A stretch of 64,000 nucleotides of DNA, taken from contig JAAHFN010000005.1 in NCBI GenBank assembly GCA_010672965.1, forward strand, positions 233,847 to 297,846, in the 5' to 3' direction. This document shows, in pieces, positions 33,686 to 43,901 of this stretch. Source of the stretch: Oscillatoria sp. SIO1A7 (GTDB lineage Bacteria; Cyanobacteriota; Cyanobacteriia; Cyanobacteriales; Laspinemataceae). The number at the start of each line of letters is the position of its first letter. The stretch's first letter is position 1. The position numbers were made by a program, and so were the translations under genes. The notes beneath the pieces were generated by a model. The model saw only the letters and a program-made list of their open reading frames with translations. It had not been told where the DNA came from and did not search any database.

Positions 33686-36037
33686 CTAGGACTCGATCGA
33701 ATTATTGTTCTCATCCTTGTTATCTGGGTTGAGTATTTTACCCCAAAAGTCCTCAAGCTTTTTAATCGTGCTAGATTTTTCAGTGCCTTCCTTCTTTCCC
33801 GTTATCGTAGCCCAGCCTGCTTTTATCTCGTCCTTTTCCTTCTCTGTAAGTTTCCATGAGAGTGGTGGCTCGTATTCACCTTCGCTAGAAAATTCATCAA
33901 GACAAGGGAAGAAGATGGGGAAATATTCAATATCCACTCCTTTTTCTTTATATGCCTTCTGCCATTCCTGCAACAATTCTACCTCAGTTAAATTGCGGGA
34001 AGTAAGAATTGGCTCGCGAACCTTGAATAAGCCTAGCAACGGACCAAGAGTTGCCATAAACAAACCTCGCTTCTTTTCCTTTTTAGGAGAGTCCTTCGAT
34101 CCGTTATTTGAGGTATCTGGCTCCTTCTCTGTATCTTGCTCCTTAGGTTTGACTTCAGGAAAAGGATTGATTTGTAAGATCAGAATTGTTTTTATTTGTG
34201 GGGTAGTTTCTTCGCCTTGTGGGGTAGTTTCTTCATGAAGAAGCTCCTCAAGCCATTCTAATGCTGTCACAAAACCAGAATTGTCGAAATAGCCACCATC
34301 AGCGACGTGATAATTTGCTATTTCCTTGTCCTTATTGTTTGCTGTCTTGCTATCTTTATCGTCCTTTACCTTGGCTCGACAAATGGGAGATATGTAAGGG
34401 AACGTGGCAGAAAGCCTTGCACCTGCGACAACGTCAATATCTTTTCCCGGATAAAGACTATTAAAGTCAAAGAATTTTTTCTTATCGGGATTAGGAAATT
34501 TCGCTGGTGTAATTAGCAAACGAAGGCCGTTTTCAACCAGAGTTGCATTCAATACAGGGAGCGGAATATTACCTTCTTCAACCTCCGATCGCCAATGGCC
34601 TAAGGTTTTTGGAGACTCTGGGGTTTTCATATGTCCTTGCCAGTCCTTCTCTATCGCAATACCTCGATCTCTGACTTTGGGAGTGAGAAAGTCTGGTAGG
34701 AACGGGAGCAAAATCACGCGCCACAAGTCAGGATAGGCTAATCCCCAACCTACTGCATCTAAACTGTTTGCGGTAGCGCCCTCAAATATTTCTTCTGATT
34801 CTGAATGCGGTGGATAACCTTTATCTGTAAAGCGATCCAGATAATACATTGTACCTACTGAGCCACCAGAAACGGAACTAATTAATCCAATTGCCTTAGT
34901 AAATGATTCCCCTAACTCTTCTTGCAAGCCAGTCAATACCTGAGCAGTCCATCCAGCGGCTTGAATTCCACCGCCACTAGCACAGACGACAACTACAGTA
35001 TCTTTTAGAGACCCTTTTTGCTCTTGTTTGTCCAGACGCTTTTGTAATAAGGCCGCGAAATCTGTTGGTTCCTTTGGTTGTTCTGGATCGTCCTTTAGTA
35101 TAAAATAGTGATCCACATTGAAAAGCCGATAGCTCGCTCCAGTAATCAGCACCCAGAAGAACAAGACAGAAATACGCGAGTAATCGAAGAAGAAGGTAAG
35201 ATTGCCTAACAAAAGCACCGATATGGAAATTAACAACATTACATATAAAAGTGCTGGCGGTTCTTGGATCTTCTTCTTCTCGGGGGGCAACGAATTGGGC
35301 ATAAAAACCTTAAATCCGATTATATAGATAACCAAAAGAACGATGAAGAAGACAAGAGCGTCAAAATGATTGTCGATTAAGCGACAATCATTTTCTGCCT
35401 TACAATATATATAGCCTGCTCCTTTGGAAGAGTGTGTGGTCAAAAAGCCAACTGCTTTTACCAAAAAATCGTCAAGAATGGAATCTTTGTCGAGCGAGAG
35501 AAAGTCTCGAATCCGTTGGAAAAGGAACAAAAAGACAACGCCAGATAACACCCCAAGAGACAATCCAGACCATCTTTCTCCCTTTCGCTCTTCTTTTTTT
35601 TCTTCTGGAGTTTCTTCCTCGTATAACAGAAATACTGTCAGGGTCGTCGGTAATGCCAGGGTTATTGCTAACACATAATACCAAACTTTAAAAGAAGAAA
35701 TCTGAGAAGAACCTTCAAACAGTTCCCCAACCTCAAAACGATCTGGCGCACCACCGAGGATTATTGCAACGATAAAGGTTATGGCCATTCCCGCCACGGT
35801 TGCACCCAAAATTGTCAATGCAATTTGACCAGCGTCACGCAGGACAAAAAGATTCTTGAGCATAGATTTCAGGGGGCCTTGTGCGAGAAAAGGGAGCGCA
35901 AAAAGCAATAAGCCCATGAGCAGAGGTATGCGTAGAAAAAAGACATACTGCCAAAAGTCCGTAGGCAGTAGCAGCCATCCCGTAACTACTGCTGCTACAA
36001 GCCCCAGCCACAAAATAATTTGACCTAGCGACTTCAT
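33686..36037 (-). CDS. membrane patatin-like phospholipase 1
   Basis: A 783-residue protein. The first 310 residues contain about eight to ten hydrophobic helices. The patatin domain follows: oxyanion loop VCASGGGIQAAGW, nucleophile elbow SSVSGGSVG (GxSxG-type Ser) and catalytic Asp in VADGGYFDNSG. It would hydrolyse acyl esters of membrane lipids to free fatty acids. AGGAG precedes the ATG. It is a tandem paralogue of the gene at 36964, with which it shares most of the sequence and the upstream module. Immediately upstream of the lipoxygenase/P450 unit, it likely supplies its fatty acid substrate. Confidence 0.9.
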   Translation of the reverse strand: MKSLGQIILWLGLVAAVVTGWLLLPTDFWQYVFFLRIPLLMGLLLFALPFLAQGPLKSMLKNLFVLRDAGQIALTILGATVAGMAITFIVAIILGGAPDRFEVGELFEGSSQISSFKVWYYVLAITLALPTTLTVFLLYEEETPEEKKEERKGERWSGLSLGVLSGVVFLFLFQRIRDFLSLDKDSILDDFLVKAVGFLTTHSSKGAGYIYCKAENDCRLIDNHFDALVFFIVLLVIYIIGFKVFMPNSLPPEKKKIQEPPALLYVMLLISISVLLLGNLTFFFDYSRISVLFFWVLITGASYRLFNVDHYFILKDDPEQPKEPTDFAALLQKRLDKQEQKGSLKDTVVVVCASGGGIQAAGWTAQVLTGLQEELGESFTKAIGLISSVSGGSVGTMYYLDRFTDKGYPPHSESEEIFEGATANSLDAVGWGLAYPDLWRVILLPFLPDFLTPKVRDRGIAIEKDWQGHMKTPESPKTLGHWRSEVEEGNIPLPVLNATLVENGLRLLITPAKFPNPDKKKFFDFNSLYPGKDIDVVAGARLSATFPYISPICRAKVKDDKDSKTANNKDKEIANYHVADGGYFDNSGFVTALEWLEELLHEETTPQGEETTPQIKTILILQINPFPEVKPKEQDTEKEPDTSNNGSKDSPKKEKKRGLFMATLGPLLGLFKVREPILTSRNLTEVELLQEWQKAYKEKGVDIEYFPIFFPCLDEFSSEGEYEPPLSWKLTEKEKDEIKAGWATITGKKEGTEKSSTIKKLEDFWGKILNPDNKDENNNSIES

Positions 36038-36963
36038 ATTTACTCCTAGAACGTTTAACTCAGCAAGACTTTACATTCACTGGACTTACGCTTATCTGTC
36101 GGTTCTAAAGCTATATGTAGTTTCCGGTGCGCACCGCGCACCCTACAAGTAGCGACACGAGCGTAAGTCCCGAACGTCAAAAACATGAAAGGGCCTCGAT
36201 ATTCTTGCCATTGCCGCCAAAATTGCGCTACTAGGTAGCCCGAGGCGGTTACCGTCGCGACCCCGTCCCTATGTTGTCCCGTTCTGCAGGCGGCAGACAT
36301 TATGTCTTTGGCCGAGCAGCTAGGGTTTGTTTTTGTAATAGTTCTCCTCCACAATATTACACCAAATCCCGAATGACAATCCACCCCAACACCACCTTTT
36401 TTGGCTTCAAAACACCACCTTTTTTTGGCCTACCTGCATAAGTCGTGCATTTTGTCAATCCACCTAAATCCAGCTTTTTCGATCTAATTTTGCTCCAATC
36501 CACAAGTCGTGCAATTTGTCAATCCACCTTTTTGCCATTTTTTGGCCTCAAAACACCACCTTTTTTGCCCAGGCCCGCTAGCCTAGGACAATCGCTATTT
36601 TTCGCCCGATCGGGAAACAAATGTCAGGAGGCTCGTACAAAAGCTCTTTTAAAATCGCTAATAAGGCCCAAAAAAAAGCGATCGCCCTCGAAGGCGTCTG
36701 GGTCGTTTGCGTAGGAGGTAGGAGAATCCCCTCCATAAAAAAAAGCGATCGCCGTGGGAATTGCGATCGCTTTTTGAGAAGGGCAACAAGGGCAACAAGA
36801 GCGATCGCGCAAAATCTCAAAAAAAAAGCGATCGCTCTGCCTGCTATTGGAGAAAGGGACAGAGCGATCGCTTTTTCTGAAAATAGGAAACCGAGATTTT
36901 AGCACTTCTCATCGGGTTACTCGGCCGCAAGGCCGCGACGCTTTTAGACAAGATGCCTGGCGT
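36038..36963. promoter_or_regulatory. sigma-leader module upstream of patatin gene 1
   Basis: The longest copy. Minus strand: HIP1 terminators (36820-36877, 36737-36775), conserved box, AACACCACCTTTTTT motifs (three), two ATTGACAAA-TGCACGACTT boxes, promoter-like block near 36348-36393, GGAGG, then an open frame of about 100 codons. That frame matches the sigma N-terminus (CSAKDIMSAA...GDGVAT-type, LVAQFWRQWQEYR) and then diverges and stops just before the patatin gene. The homologous start codon reads ATT. Confidence 0.8.
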
Positions 36964-39171
36964 TTATTTCATATTCCATTCATCTAGCCAAAGCTTCTTA
37001 AGTTTTTCAAACCTGCTAGGTTTTTCAGTTTTGCTTTCCTCCGTTATCGTATCCCAGCCTGCTTTTATCGCCTTTTTTTCGTTGTTTGTTAGTTTCCATG
37101 ACAGTGGTGGCTCGTATTCACCTTTTTTGCTATAAAACGATTCTTTTGCCCTTATATTTTCAGTCATAGAAGGGAAGAAGATGGGAAAATATTCAATTTT
37201 TATCTTTTTATGAGCCTCTCTTGTCTTCTGCCATTCCTTCAACAATTCTACCTCAGTTAAATTGCGTGAATTAAGAATTGGACCGCGAACCTTGAACAAG
37301 CCTAGCAACGGACCAATAGTTGCCATGAACAAACCCAGTTTCTTTTCTTTTTTAGGTTGCTGCTTAGGAAGTTCGGCTTCAGGAAAAGGATTGATTTGTA
37401 AGATCAGAATTCTTTTTATTTCTGGGGTAGTTTCTTCAGCTTGTGGTTTTTCACGAAGAAGCTCCTCAAGCCATTCTAATGCTGTCACAAAACCAGAATT
37501 GTCGAAATAGCCACCATCAGCGACATGATAGTTTGCTATGTCGCTATCTTCACCATTCTTTGCCTTGGCTCGACAAATGGGAGATATGTAAGGGAACGTG
37601 GCAGAAAGTCTTGCAGCCGTGACAACGTCAATATCCTTTCCCGGATAAAGACTATTAAAGTCAAAGAATTTTTTCTCATCGGGATTAGGAAATTTTGCTG
37701 GTGTAATTAGCAGCCGCAAGCCATTTTCAACCAGAGTTGCATTCAATACAGGGAGCGGAATATTACCTTCCTCAACTTCCGATCGCCAGTCGGCTAAGGT
37801 TTTTGCAGATCTTGGGGTTTTCATATTTTCTTGCCAGTCCTTCTCTATAGCAATACCTCGGTCTCTGATTTCGGGAGTGAGAATGTCTGGTAGGAACGGT
37901 AGAAAAATCACGCGCCACAAGTCAGGATAGGCTAATCCCCAACCTACTGCATCTAAACTGTTTCCTGTAGCGCCCTCAAATATTTTTGAGTATTCTGAAG
38001 CCGGTGGAAAACCTTTGTCTGTAAAGCGATCCAGATAATACATTGCACCTACTGAGCCACCAGAAACGGAACTAATTAATCCAATTGCCTTAGTAAATGA
38101 TTCCCCTAACTCTTCTTGCAAGCCAGTCAATACTTTAGCCGTCCATCCAGCGGCTTGAATTCCACCTCCACTAGCACAGACAACCACTAGAGTTTGTTTT
38201 GCAAGAGGCTCTTCTAGATTTTGTTTGTCCAGACGCTTTTGTACTAAAACCGCGAAATCTGTTAGCTCCTTTGGTTGTTTTGGATCGTCATTTAGTGTAA
38301 AATAGTGATCGACATTAAAAAGCCGATATAACGCTCCAGCAATCAGAACCCAGAAGAACAAGATAGAAATACGCGAGTAATCGAAGAAGAAGGTAAGATT
38401 GCCCAATAAAAGCACCGATACGGAAATTAACAACATTACATATAAAAGTGCTGGCGCTTCTTCTTCCTCCTTTATCTTAGGAGGCATATAAACCTTAAAT
38501 GCTATTACATAGATAGCCAAAAGAACGATGAAAAAAACAAAACAGTCAAAATAATTATCGGTTAAAAAACCATCATTATTGATATATCCTTTGTCGGAAA
38601 AATCTTCGGTCACAAAGGAAACTACTTTCGCCAAACTACGATTAAAATCGGGAAACTTTGTGGGCGAAAAAAAATCTCTAGTCTGTTTGAAAAGTAACAA
38701 AAAGATAACGCCAGATGACACCCCAAGAAACAATCCAGACAATCTTTCTCGTTTTTCTGTCATTTCTTCCTTGGACAAGTCAAATACTGTCAGAGTGGTC
38801 GGTAATGCCAGGGCGATCGCTAACACATAAGACCACTTTTTAATAAAATCGGAAGAAATTCTTGGCAGTTCCGGATCAAAACGATCTGGCGCACCAACAA
38901 GGATTATTGCAACGACAAAGGTTACGGCCATTCCCGCTACAGTTGCACCCAGGATTGTCAACGCAATTTGACGAGCGTAACGCAGGACAAAAAGATTCTT
39001 GAGCATAGATTTCAGGGGGCCTTGTGCGAGGAAAGGGAGCGCAAAAAGCAATAAGCCCATGAGCAGAGGTATGCGTAGAAAAAAGACATACTCCCAAAAG
39101 CCGCTAGGCAGTAGCAGCCATACCGTAACTACTGCTACAATCCCCAGCCACAAAAGAATTTTTTGAAGCAC
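36964..39171 (-). CDS. membrane patatin-like phospholipase 2
   Basis: A 735-residue paralogue of the gene at 33686 with the same order: multi-helix membrane half, CASGGGIQAAGW, SSVSGGSVG, VADGGYFDNSG. It is shorter at the linker regions (between catalytic Asp and C-terminus, and in the cytoplasmic loop near 130-150). The start is GTG at 39171, with AGGAGG 11 bases upstream. Catalytic residues are intact in both copies, so both may be active. Same predicted role in releasing fatty acids from membrane lipids. Confidence 0.88.
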   Translation of the reverse strand: MLQKILLWLGIVAVVTVWLLLPSGFWEYVFFLRIPLLMGLLLFALPFLAQGPLKSMLKNLFVLRYARQIALTILGATVAGMAVTFVVAIILVGAPDRFDPELPRISSDFIKKWSYVLAIALALPTTLTVFDLSKEEMTEKRERLSGLFLGVSSGVIFLLLFKQTRDFFSPTKFPDFNRSLAKVVSFVTEDFSDKGYINNDGFLTDNYFDCFVFFIVLLAIYVIAFKVYMPPKIKEEEEAPALLYVMLLISVSVLLLGNLTFFFDYSRISILFFWVLIAGALYRLFNVDHYFTLNDDPKQPKELTDFAVLVQKRLDKQNLEEPLAKQTLVVVCASGGGIQAAGWTAKVLTGLQEELGESFTKAIGLISSVSGGSVGAMYYLDRFTDKGFPPASEYSKIFEGATGNSLDAVGWGLAYPDLWRVIFLPFLPDILTPEIRDRGIAIEKDWQENMKTPRSAKTLADWRSEVEEGNIPLPVLNATLVENGLRLLITPAKFPNPDEKKFFDFNSLYPGKDIDVVTAARLSATFPYISPICRAKAKNGEDSDIANYHVADGGYFDNSGFVTALEWLEELLREKPQAEETTPEIKRILILQINPFPEAELPKQQPKKEKKLGLFMATIGPLLGLFKVRGPILNSRNLTEVELLKEWQKTREAHKKIKIEYFPIFFPSMTENIRAKESFYSKKGEYEPPLSWKLTNNEKKAIKAGWDTITEESKTEKPSRFEKLKKLWLDEWNMK

Positions 39172-40069
39172 GATATTGCTTTCCTCCTAGAACGTTTAAC
39201 TCAGCAACACTTTACATTCACTGGACTTACGCTTAATCTGTCGGTTCTAAAGCTACTTGTAGGTGCCGCACCGCGCACCTACAAGTAGCGACATGAGCGT
39301 AAGTCCCGATCGCCAAAAACATTAAGGGGTCTCGATATTCTTGCCATTGCCGCCAAAATTGCGCTACTAGATAGCCCGAGGCGGTTCCCGTCGCGGCTCC
39401 GTCCCTATATTGTCCCCTTTTGCACGGGGCAGACGTTCTATCTTCGGCCGAGCAGCTAGGGTTCGTTTTTGTAATAGTTTTCCTCCACAATATTACACCA
39501 AATCCCGAATGACAATCCAACCCAACACCACCTTTTTTGCCCAGGCCCGCTACCCTAGGAAAATCGCTATTTTTCACCGAATCCTGAAACAAATAGCGGC
39601 TCGCTGAAAAAGGACCCTCAAAAAGCTGAGAAGCCCAAAAAAAAGCCTTCCATAAAAAAAGCGATCGCAGCTCCCGCGAAAGGCGATCGCTTTTTGAGGC
39701 AAACAAGAAGAGCGATCGCGCAAAATCTCAAAAACAAGCGATCGCTCTGCCTGCTATTGGAGAAAGGGACAGAGCGATCGCTTTTCTTGAAAATAGGAAA
39801 CCGAGATTTGGGCTATATATATCATCGAGGTTTTTCCTTTCAAGCCCCAACCAAAAAAAGCGCGTCTCCGTAGAAGACGCGCTTTTTTTACTAGCCGAGT
39901 TTGCCGAGCTTTTAACCCGTTAGCTTTGGTTGGGCTTGCCAATGTATGCTCGAATTTTTGCCAACAATCGCCAAACAGAAAATTAGCATAAGTCAGGCAA
40001 CACAAAGCTTTTGATTGGTTAAGCCTTAGCTCACTAACTGCTGTAGCCTAAATCATTACATCTTTGCCA
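39172..40069. promoter_or_regulatory. sigma-leader module upstream of patatin gene 2
   Basis: Minus strand: three terminator hairpins (39852-39896 with stem AAGCGCGTCT; HIP1 stems at about 39732-39785 and 39652-39697), one AACACCACCTTTTTT motif, the promoter-like block 39485-39518, then a sigma-N-terminus-like frame (YLVAQFWRQWQEYRD) that ends before the patatin gene. It is the shortest of the long copies; the ATTGACAAA boxes are missing. 39900-40069 holds nothing clear. Confidence 0.76.
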
Positions 40070-40555
40070 CTACCATAGCGGGCACACAGGCGAAGGACAG
40101 GGGGCCACTGACGGACCATCATAACCATTCTGACGAAAAGCTAGACTGTTATTATCGGGGTCGCAAAAGAATGTCAGTCCAACGCCACCACCAGCGTCGC
40201 AAATTGGGGTACTTGGAGTCTGAAGAGCGCGTTGCGCTTTAAGGATGTCAGATACTACGATCGTAGCTGTCGCCTTGTTTGAACCATCAGCCTCTCCTTC
40301 ACTCAATCCAATGTCGGTACTAGGACAAGCCGACTCTGGATAGAAAAGTTCGGCATAATCGCCATAATAAGCGCCAATTTCGAGACCAAGATTCTCTTGA
40401 TACCAGTAGATTGAGTAATCTAGGTCGGAAACATTAAACCGCGTTTGCCATCCCTCTACATAGGTTCCACCGGGTCCTGCGTATGCTGAAAAAGCTGGTA
40501 AACCCAGTAAAAAAATCGCAACAGCAATAACTGCAGCCTTTATGAAGTTTTTCAC
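40070..40555 (-). CDS. exported VOC-family protein
   Basis: A 161-residue protein with a signal peptide (cleavage after SAYA, about residue 26) and a vicinal oxygen chelate fold: GGTYVEGWQTRFNVSDLDYSIYWYQENLGLEIGAYYGDYAELFYPE, then TIVVSDILKAQRAL and LTFFCDPDNNSLAFRQNG. A periplasmic VOC protein is uncommon. Start is GTG with AGGAG upstream. It is a separate unit at the upstream edge of the oxylipin-like cluster; a link to hydroperoxide or aldehyde handling is possible but unsupported. Confidence 0.82.
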   Translation of the reverse strand: MKNFIKAAVIAVAIFLLGLPAFSAYAGPGGTYVEGWQTRFNVSDLDYSIYWYQENLGLEIGAYYGDYAELFYPESACPSTDIGLSEGEADGSNKATATIVVSDILKAQRALQTPSTPICDAGGGVGLTFFCDPDNNSLAFRQNGYDGPSVAPCPSPVCPLW

Positions 40556-40838
40556 CGTTCGCTACTCCTGGTTAAATTACTTTGTCTATTCAGATCTTAT
40601 AACACTATCTGTTGCTATGTAAGTATGACTTTTTTTAGATTTTATGTGACTTTTTTACGATCTTTTTACAGATGCTATATAGGTCCCTTCACGATAAATG
40701 TGAGGCCCTAAATATAGCCTTATAATGAAGGGAACCACAAAAAAAGCGCCCGAACGGTCGTTATTGCGTGCAGCCTCATAAAAAATTGGTCTAAAAGCTT
40801 AAAATCAATTATTGCCGATCGCTCAAAGGAATAAAACC

Positions 40839-41492
40839 ATGCTATTGGAACTGAAGCGATTAACCGTGCCCCCAGGACACCAGCTATTGTTATCGGAAGT
40901 AAGCTGGCAGGAATTCGAGAAAATTTTAGCAGAATTAGGAGAGAAGCGATCGGCTCGTCTCTCCTATAGCAACGGAGTCTTGGAAATTATGACGCCACTG
41001 ATGGGTCACGAAACCTCCAAAGTGCTTATTGGAGATTTAGTGAAAATTATGCTAGATGAAATGGGGCTGGACTACGAACCTACTGGCTCTACTACTTTCA
41101 AAAATCAAAGCATGAAGCAAGCGGTAGAGCCAGACGAGTCGTTTTATATCCAAAATTGTCAAGCCGTGCGGGGTTTGCAACGAGTCAATCTGCAAGTACA
41201 GCCGCCGCCCGACCTGGCTATTGAGATCGATATTACCTCTCGTACCAAGCTCGATAACTATCGGTTGTTAGGAGTGCCGGAACTGTGGCGCTACAATGGC
41301 AAAACTCTGCAAATCAACCTGCTGCGATCGCATAGTTATCTAGAATCGGAATTTAGTCCAACTTTCCCTGGAATCCCTCTGCTCGACAAGATTCCTCAGA
41401 CTATCGAGCAGAGCAAGACTGTTGCCAGAGGCGTATTGCTGAAGTCGTTTCGGCGCTGGTTCTGCGATCGACTGCAGTCAAGGGATATCTGA
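40839..41492 (+). CDS. Uma2-family (DUF820) endonuclease-like protein
   Basis: About 217 residues from ATG 40839, which has AAGGA seven bases upstream; an upstream in-frame ATG at 40812 lacks one. Family features: LLSEVSWQEFEKILAELGEKRSARLSYSNGVLEIMTPLMGHE, EPDESFYIQN, and the PD-(D/E)XK-like core PPPDLAIEIDITSRTKLDNYRLLGVPELWRYNGK. Uma2 proteins are highly multiplied in cyanobacteria with no settled function. Catalytic residues look intact. Confidence 0.9.
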   Translation: MLLELKRLTVPPGHQLLLSEVSWQEFEKILAELGEKRSARLSYSNGVLEIMTPLMGHETSKVLIGDLVKIMLDEMGLDYEPTGSTTFKNQSMKQAVEPDESFYIQNCQAVRGLQRVNLQVQPPPDLAIEIDITSRTKLDNYRLLGVPELWRYNGKTLQINLLRSHSYLESEFSPTFPGIPLLDKIPQTIEQSKTVARGVLLKSFRRWFCDRLQSRDI

Positions 41493-41682
41493 GAAACCCG
41501 ATTTTTAGCTATAGCCAGAAACCCGGTTTTTTGGAAAAACCGGGTTTCTCAGCTCTCTCAGCTCTCTCAGCTCTCTCAGCTCTCTCAGCTTTAAATAGTC
41601 GGATTCAAAGGTTTTTAGCTATAGCCAGAAACCCGGTTTTTTGGAAAAACCGGGTTTCTCAGCTCTCTCTGCTCTCTCTGCT
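41493..41682. repeat. duplicated AGAAACCCGG hairpin with CTCTCAG satellite
   Basis: Two copies of about 110 bp, each a hairpin AGAAACCCGGTTTTTTGG / AAAAACCGGGTTTCT followed by tandem CTCTCAG(or CTCTCTG) and TAGTCGG. The same hairpin ends bound the nested palindromes at 16227 and 16761. Confidence 0.85.
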
Positions 41683-42702
41683 TCAAATAGTCGGGTTCAA
41701 AGCCATCCAGGATTCCGCTCGCATCAGAGCCCATCGCCAGACACTATAACCCTGGGGATTGAGATGCAAGCCATCAGTGGTTAAGTCCTGACGCAATTGA
41801 CCTTCGGGGTTGGCAAACCAGGAATGAATGTCTAGATAAAAAGCTCCTTCTTGTCCTGCGATCGCTGCAATTTGTTGGTTGAGATTGCGAACCCGACTAT
41901 TGGGAATCGAAGCCAGCCGAGTCGGCAAAATAGATTGAACTGCTATGCGAGCTTGGGGATGCTGTTGCCTAAGCTGGCGCATAATCGATCGCAAATTGGT
42001 CAGAACGTGGCGATCGCTCTTGCCCCGACGCAGGTCGTTAACTCCCGCCATCACATATATAATGTCCGGTCGAGTTTGAGAAATAGCACCTAAGCGAGCC
42101 AAGATGCCCGCCGTCGTATCCCCAGAAATTCCCTGATTCAGCCACAAGCGATCTTTGGGCAATCCTTCGCTCGGAAACCACATGCTAATAGAGTCGCCGA
42201 GCAAGACCCCGAGCTTGTTAGAACCCTGACCCAATGCGATCGCCCGAGCTTCCCGAGCTAGAAGACTTTTCCAATCCTGATAGCTCGGTTGTTCGGTCGC
42301 CCTCGTCCAGTGGGACCAAAAACTGTAGGCTGGCAGATTGGTATAAACCCGGCCAACCCCGAGGGCGGCTAATCTTTGGCGATAAAGTTGCGGTCCAGAT
42401 ACGGGCTTGGCAGCAATTCTCAGATGAAGAATAGGATTGCTAATCTGGCCTGAGGAAGAATTCGAGCTACCCAATTTTGGGGATTCCTCTGGCATAGGGG
42501 GCAAATATCTCGATGCCTCTCGCAGGGGAGGCAGCATAGGCTCTGGCGGTCCTTCGCTAGGAGCTGCTATGCTTGCCAGCATAGACTCTCTAGAAGGAGC
42601 AGCATTGTTTAATTCATAAACTTCCGGAGCGGGTTCTATCTGTGCCGGTTCCGAGATTTGTTTGGTTAGTAGGTCTGTAGCTAGCAGCAAGAAGTCGGTC
42701 AT
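41683..42702 (-). CDS. SGNH/GDSL-type hydrolase
   Basis: 339 residues. The N-terminal 130 residues are low-complexity and Pro/Glu-rich. The hydrolase domain has all four SGNH blocks: GDSISMW (Ser), GISGDTTAGIL (Gly), VMAGVNDLRRG (Asn) and DGLHLNPQGY (Asp-x-x-His). It is probably an esterase or acylhydrolase of cell envelope or exopolysaccharide; no signal peptide is obvious. The stop lies within the repeat DNA at 41683. Monocistronic. Confidence 0.9.
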   Translation of the reverse strand: MTDFLLLATDLLTKQISEPAQIEPAPEVYELNNAAPSRESMLASIAAPSEGPPEPMLPPLREASRYLPPMPEESPKLGSSNSSSGQISNPILHLRIAAKPVSGPQLYRQRLAALGVGRVYTNLPAYSFWSHWTRATEQPSYQDWKSLLAREARAIALGQGSNKLGVLLGDSISMWFPSEGLPKDRLWLNQGISGDTTAGILARLGAISQTRPDIIYVMAGVNDLRRGKSDRHVLTNLRSIMRQLRQQHPQARIAVQSILPTRLASIPNSRVRNLNQQIAAIAGQEGAFYLDIHSWFANPEGQLRQDLTTDGLHLNPQGYSVWRWALMRAESWMALNPTI

Positions 42703-43283
42703 GGGCAGTGACTTTTATAAATGCTTTTGTTTTATTGCACCGCGATCGCGCCCTTGGGTCAGGACAATGAGTCCTATTCAATATAGAACAGGGGTAGAAA
42801 ATCGCCAAATACATTATTCGCACCTTGCGATCGGAGAACCACCAGTCCCTATAGCTAGTAGTCTGTCAAGGTAGTTTTGAATAATTTGGCAATTTTTTCC
42901 TATGCCTATGCCCGATAGCCGATGCCCGGGGTGTTTGCTCTGAAGCTCTTTCACCACATTTGTGACATTCGTGTATCGTTCCTGCTGGAAACCGAAACCT
43001 CTTAGCTGTAGGGCTTCCGGCTCCCAAAAGCGATTTCTCGGGAAGCACAGACGCGGGGCGCGAACGGGAAATTAGCTAGATGTTTCCCTACACAAGAGCA
43101 CCCTACACCCCACACCCTAGCCGATGCTAGTTAGGTCCCTTATTTCAAGGTCTAATCCCATCAATCCAGCCAGTTTAATAAAGTTTTCTAAAGCTGAGGG
43201 TTAATTCTGTAATTCGCGAACCCCTCGATGCTTAGAATAGGAGCTTAAGGTCTTCTAAAGATTTTCAGCAAGGAGAATTCAAT
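42703..43283. other. intergenic upstream of psaL
   Basis: No gene or RNA recognised. CCGATGCC satellite near 42905-42930. The psaL promoter must lie in the AT-rich 43140-43270, but I cannot fix a -10/-35 pair. AAGGAG at 43270-43275 is the psaL ribosome site. Confidence 0.45.
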
Positions 43284-43790
43284 ATGGCCGATTCCCGAGA
43301 TATCGAGATGATTAAACCATATAACGGGGATCCATTCGTGGGTAACCTATCGACCCCGGTTAGCGATTCGGCTTTCACCCGTGCTTTCATCGGCAACCTG
43401 CCTGCCTACCGCGAAGGGCTATCTCCCCTTCTGCGAGGACTAGAAGTTGGCATGGCTCACGGTTATTTTCTGTATGGCCCTCTAGCTTTGCTAGGCCCCC
43501 TGCGAGCCACCGAAATCGCTAGCATTGCCGGTTTGCTAGCAACAATTGGATTTGTGACAATTCTAACGATCGCTTTATCGCTTCACGGCGGAGCGGACGT
43601 TACCAAACCTCCAGTTACCGCTGCAAACCCCAATCCACCAGAAGAACTCTGGACAAAATCAGGTTGGAGCGAATTTGCAGGTGGTTTCTTCCTAGGAGCT
43701 TGTGGCGGTGCCTTTTTTGCCTATTTTCTATGTCAGACCCCTCATTTAGCACCCCTGCAAAAAATTGCTAGCGGTGTTTGGTCGTCTTAA
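43284..43790 (+). CDS. psaL: photosystem I reaction centre subunit XI
   Basis: A 168-residue thylakoid membrane protein that mediates photosystem I trimerisation/tetramerisation and binds chlorophyll. Recognisable features: [85 protein letters not shown], and a third helix [21 protein letters not shown]. Full length, with AAGGAG seven to eight bases before the ATG. It forms an operon with psaI 112 bp downstream, a common cyanobacterial arrangement. Confidence 0.98.
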   Translation: MADSRDIEMIKPYNGDPFVGNLSTPVSDSAFTRAFIGNLPAYREGLSPLLRGLEVGMAHGYFLYGPLALLGPLRATEIASIAGLLATIGFVTILTIALSLHGGADVTKPPVTAANPNPPEELWTKSGWSEFAGGFFLGACGGAFFAYFLCQTPHLAPLQKIASGVWSS

Positions 43791-43901
43791 GTAGGATATC
43801 GGTACCCCCTATCCTTAAAGATAGATAGACTCTATAAACTCGCGAGTTCTAGCTGTCATATCCTTTTCAGGATTTTGTAACTTTAGAGGAGAAAACTTAG
43901 T

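Noticed and set aside
41493-41690. Possible CRISPR or attachment site in duplicated hairpins
   Set aside because: Only two copies, with the same AGAAACCCGG hairpin found dispersed elsewhere; no integrase.
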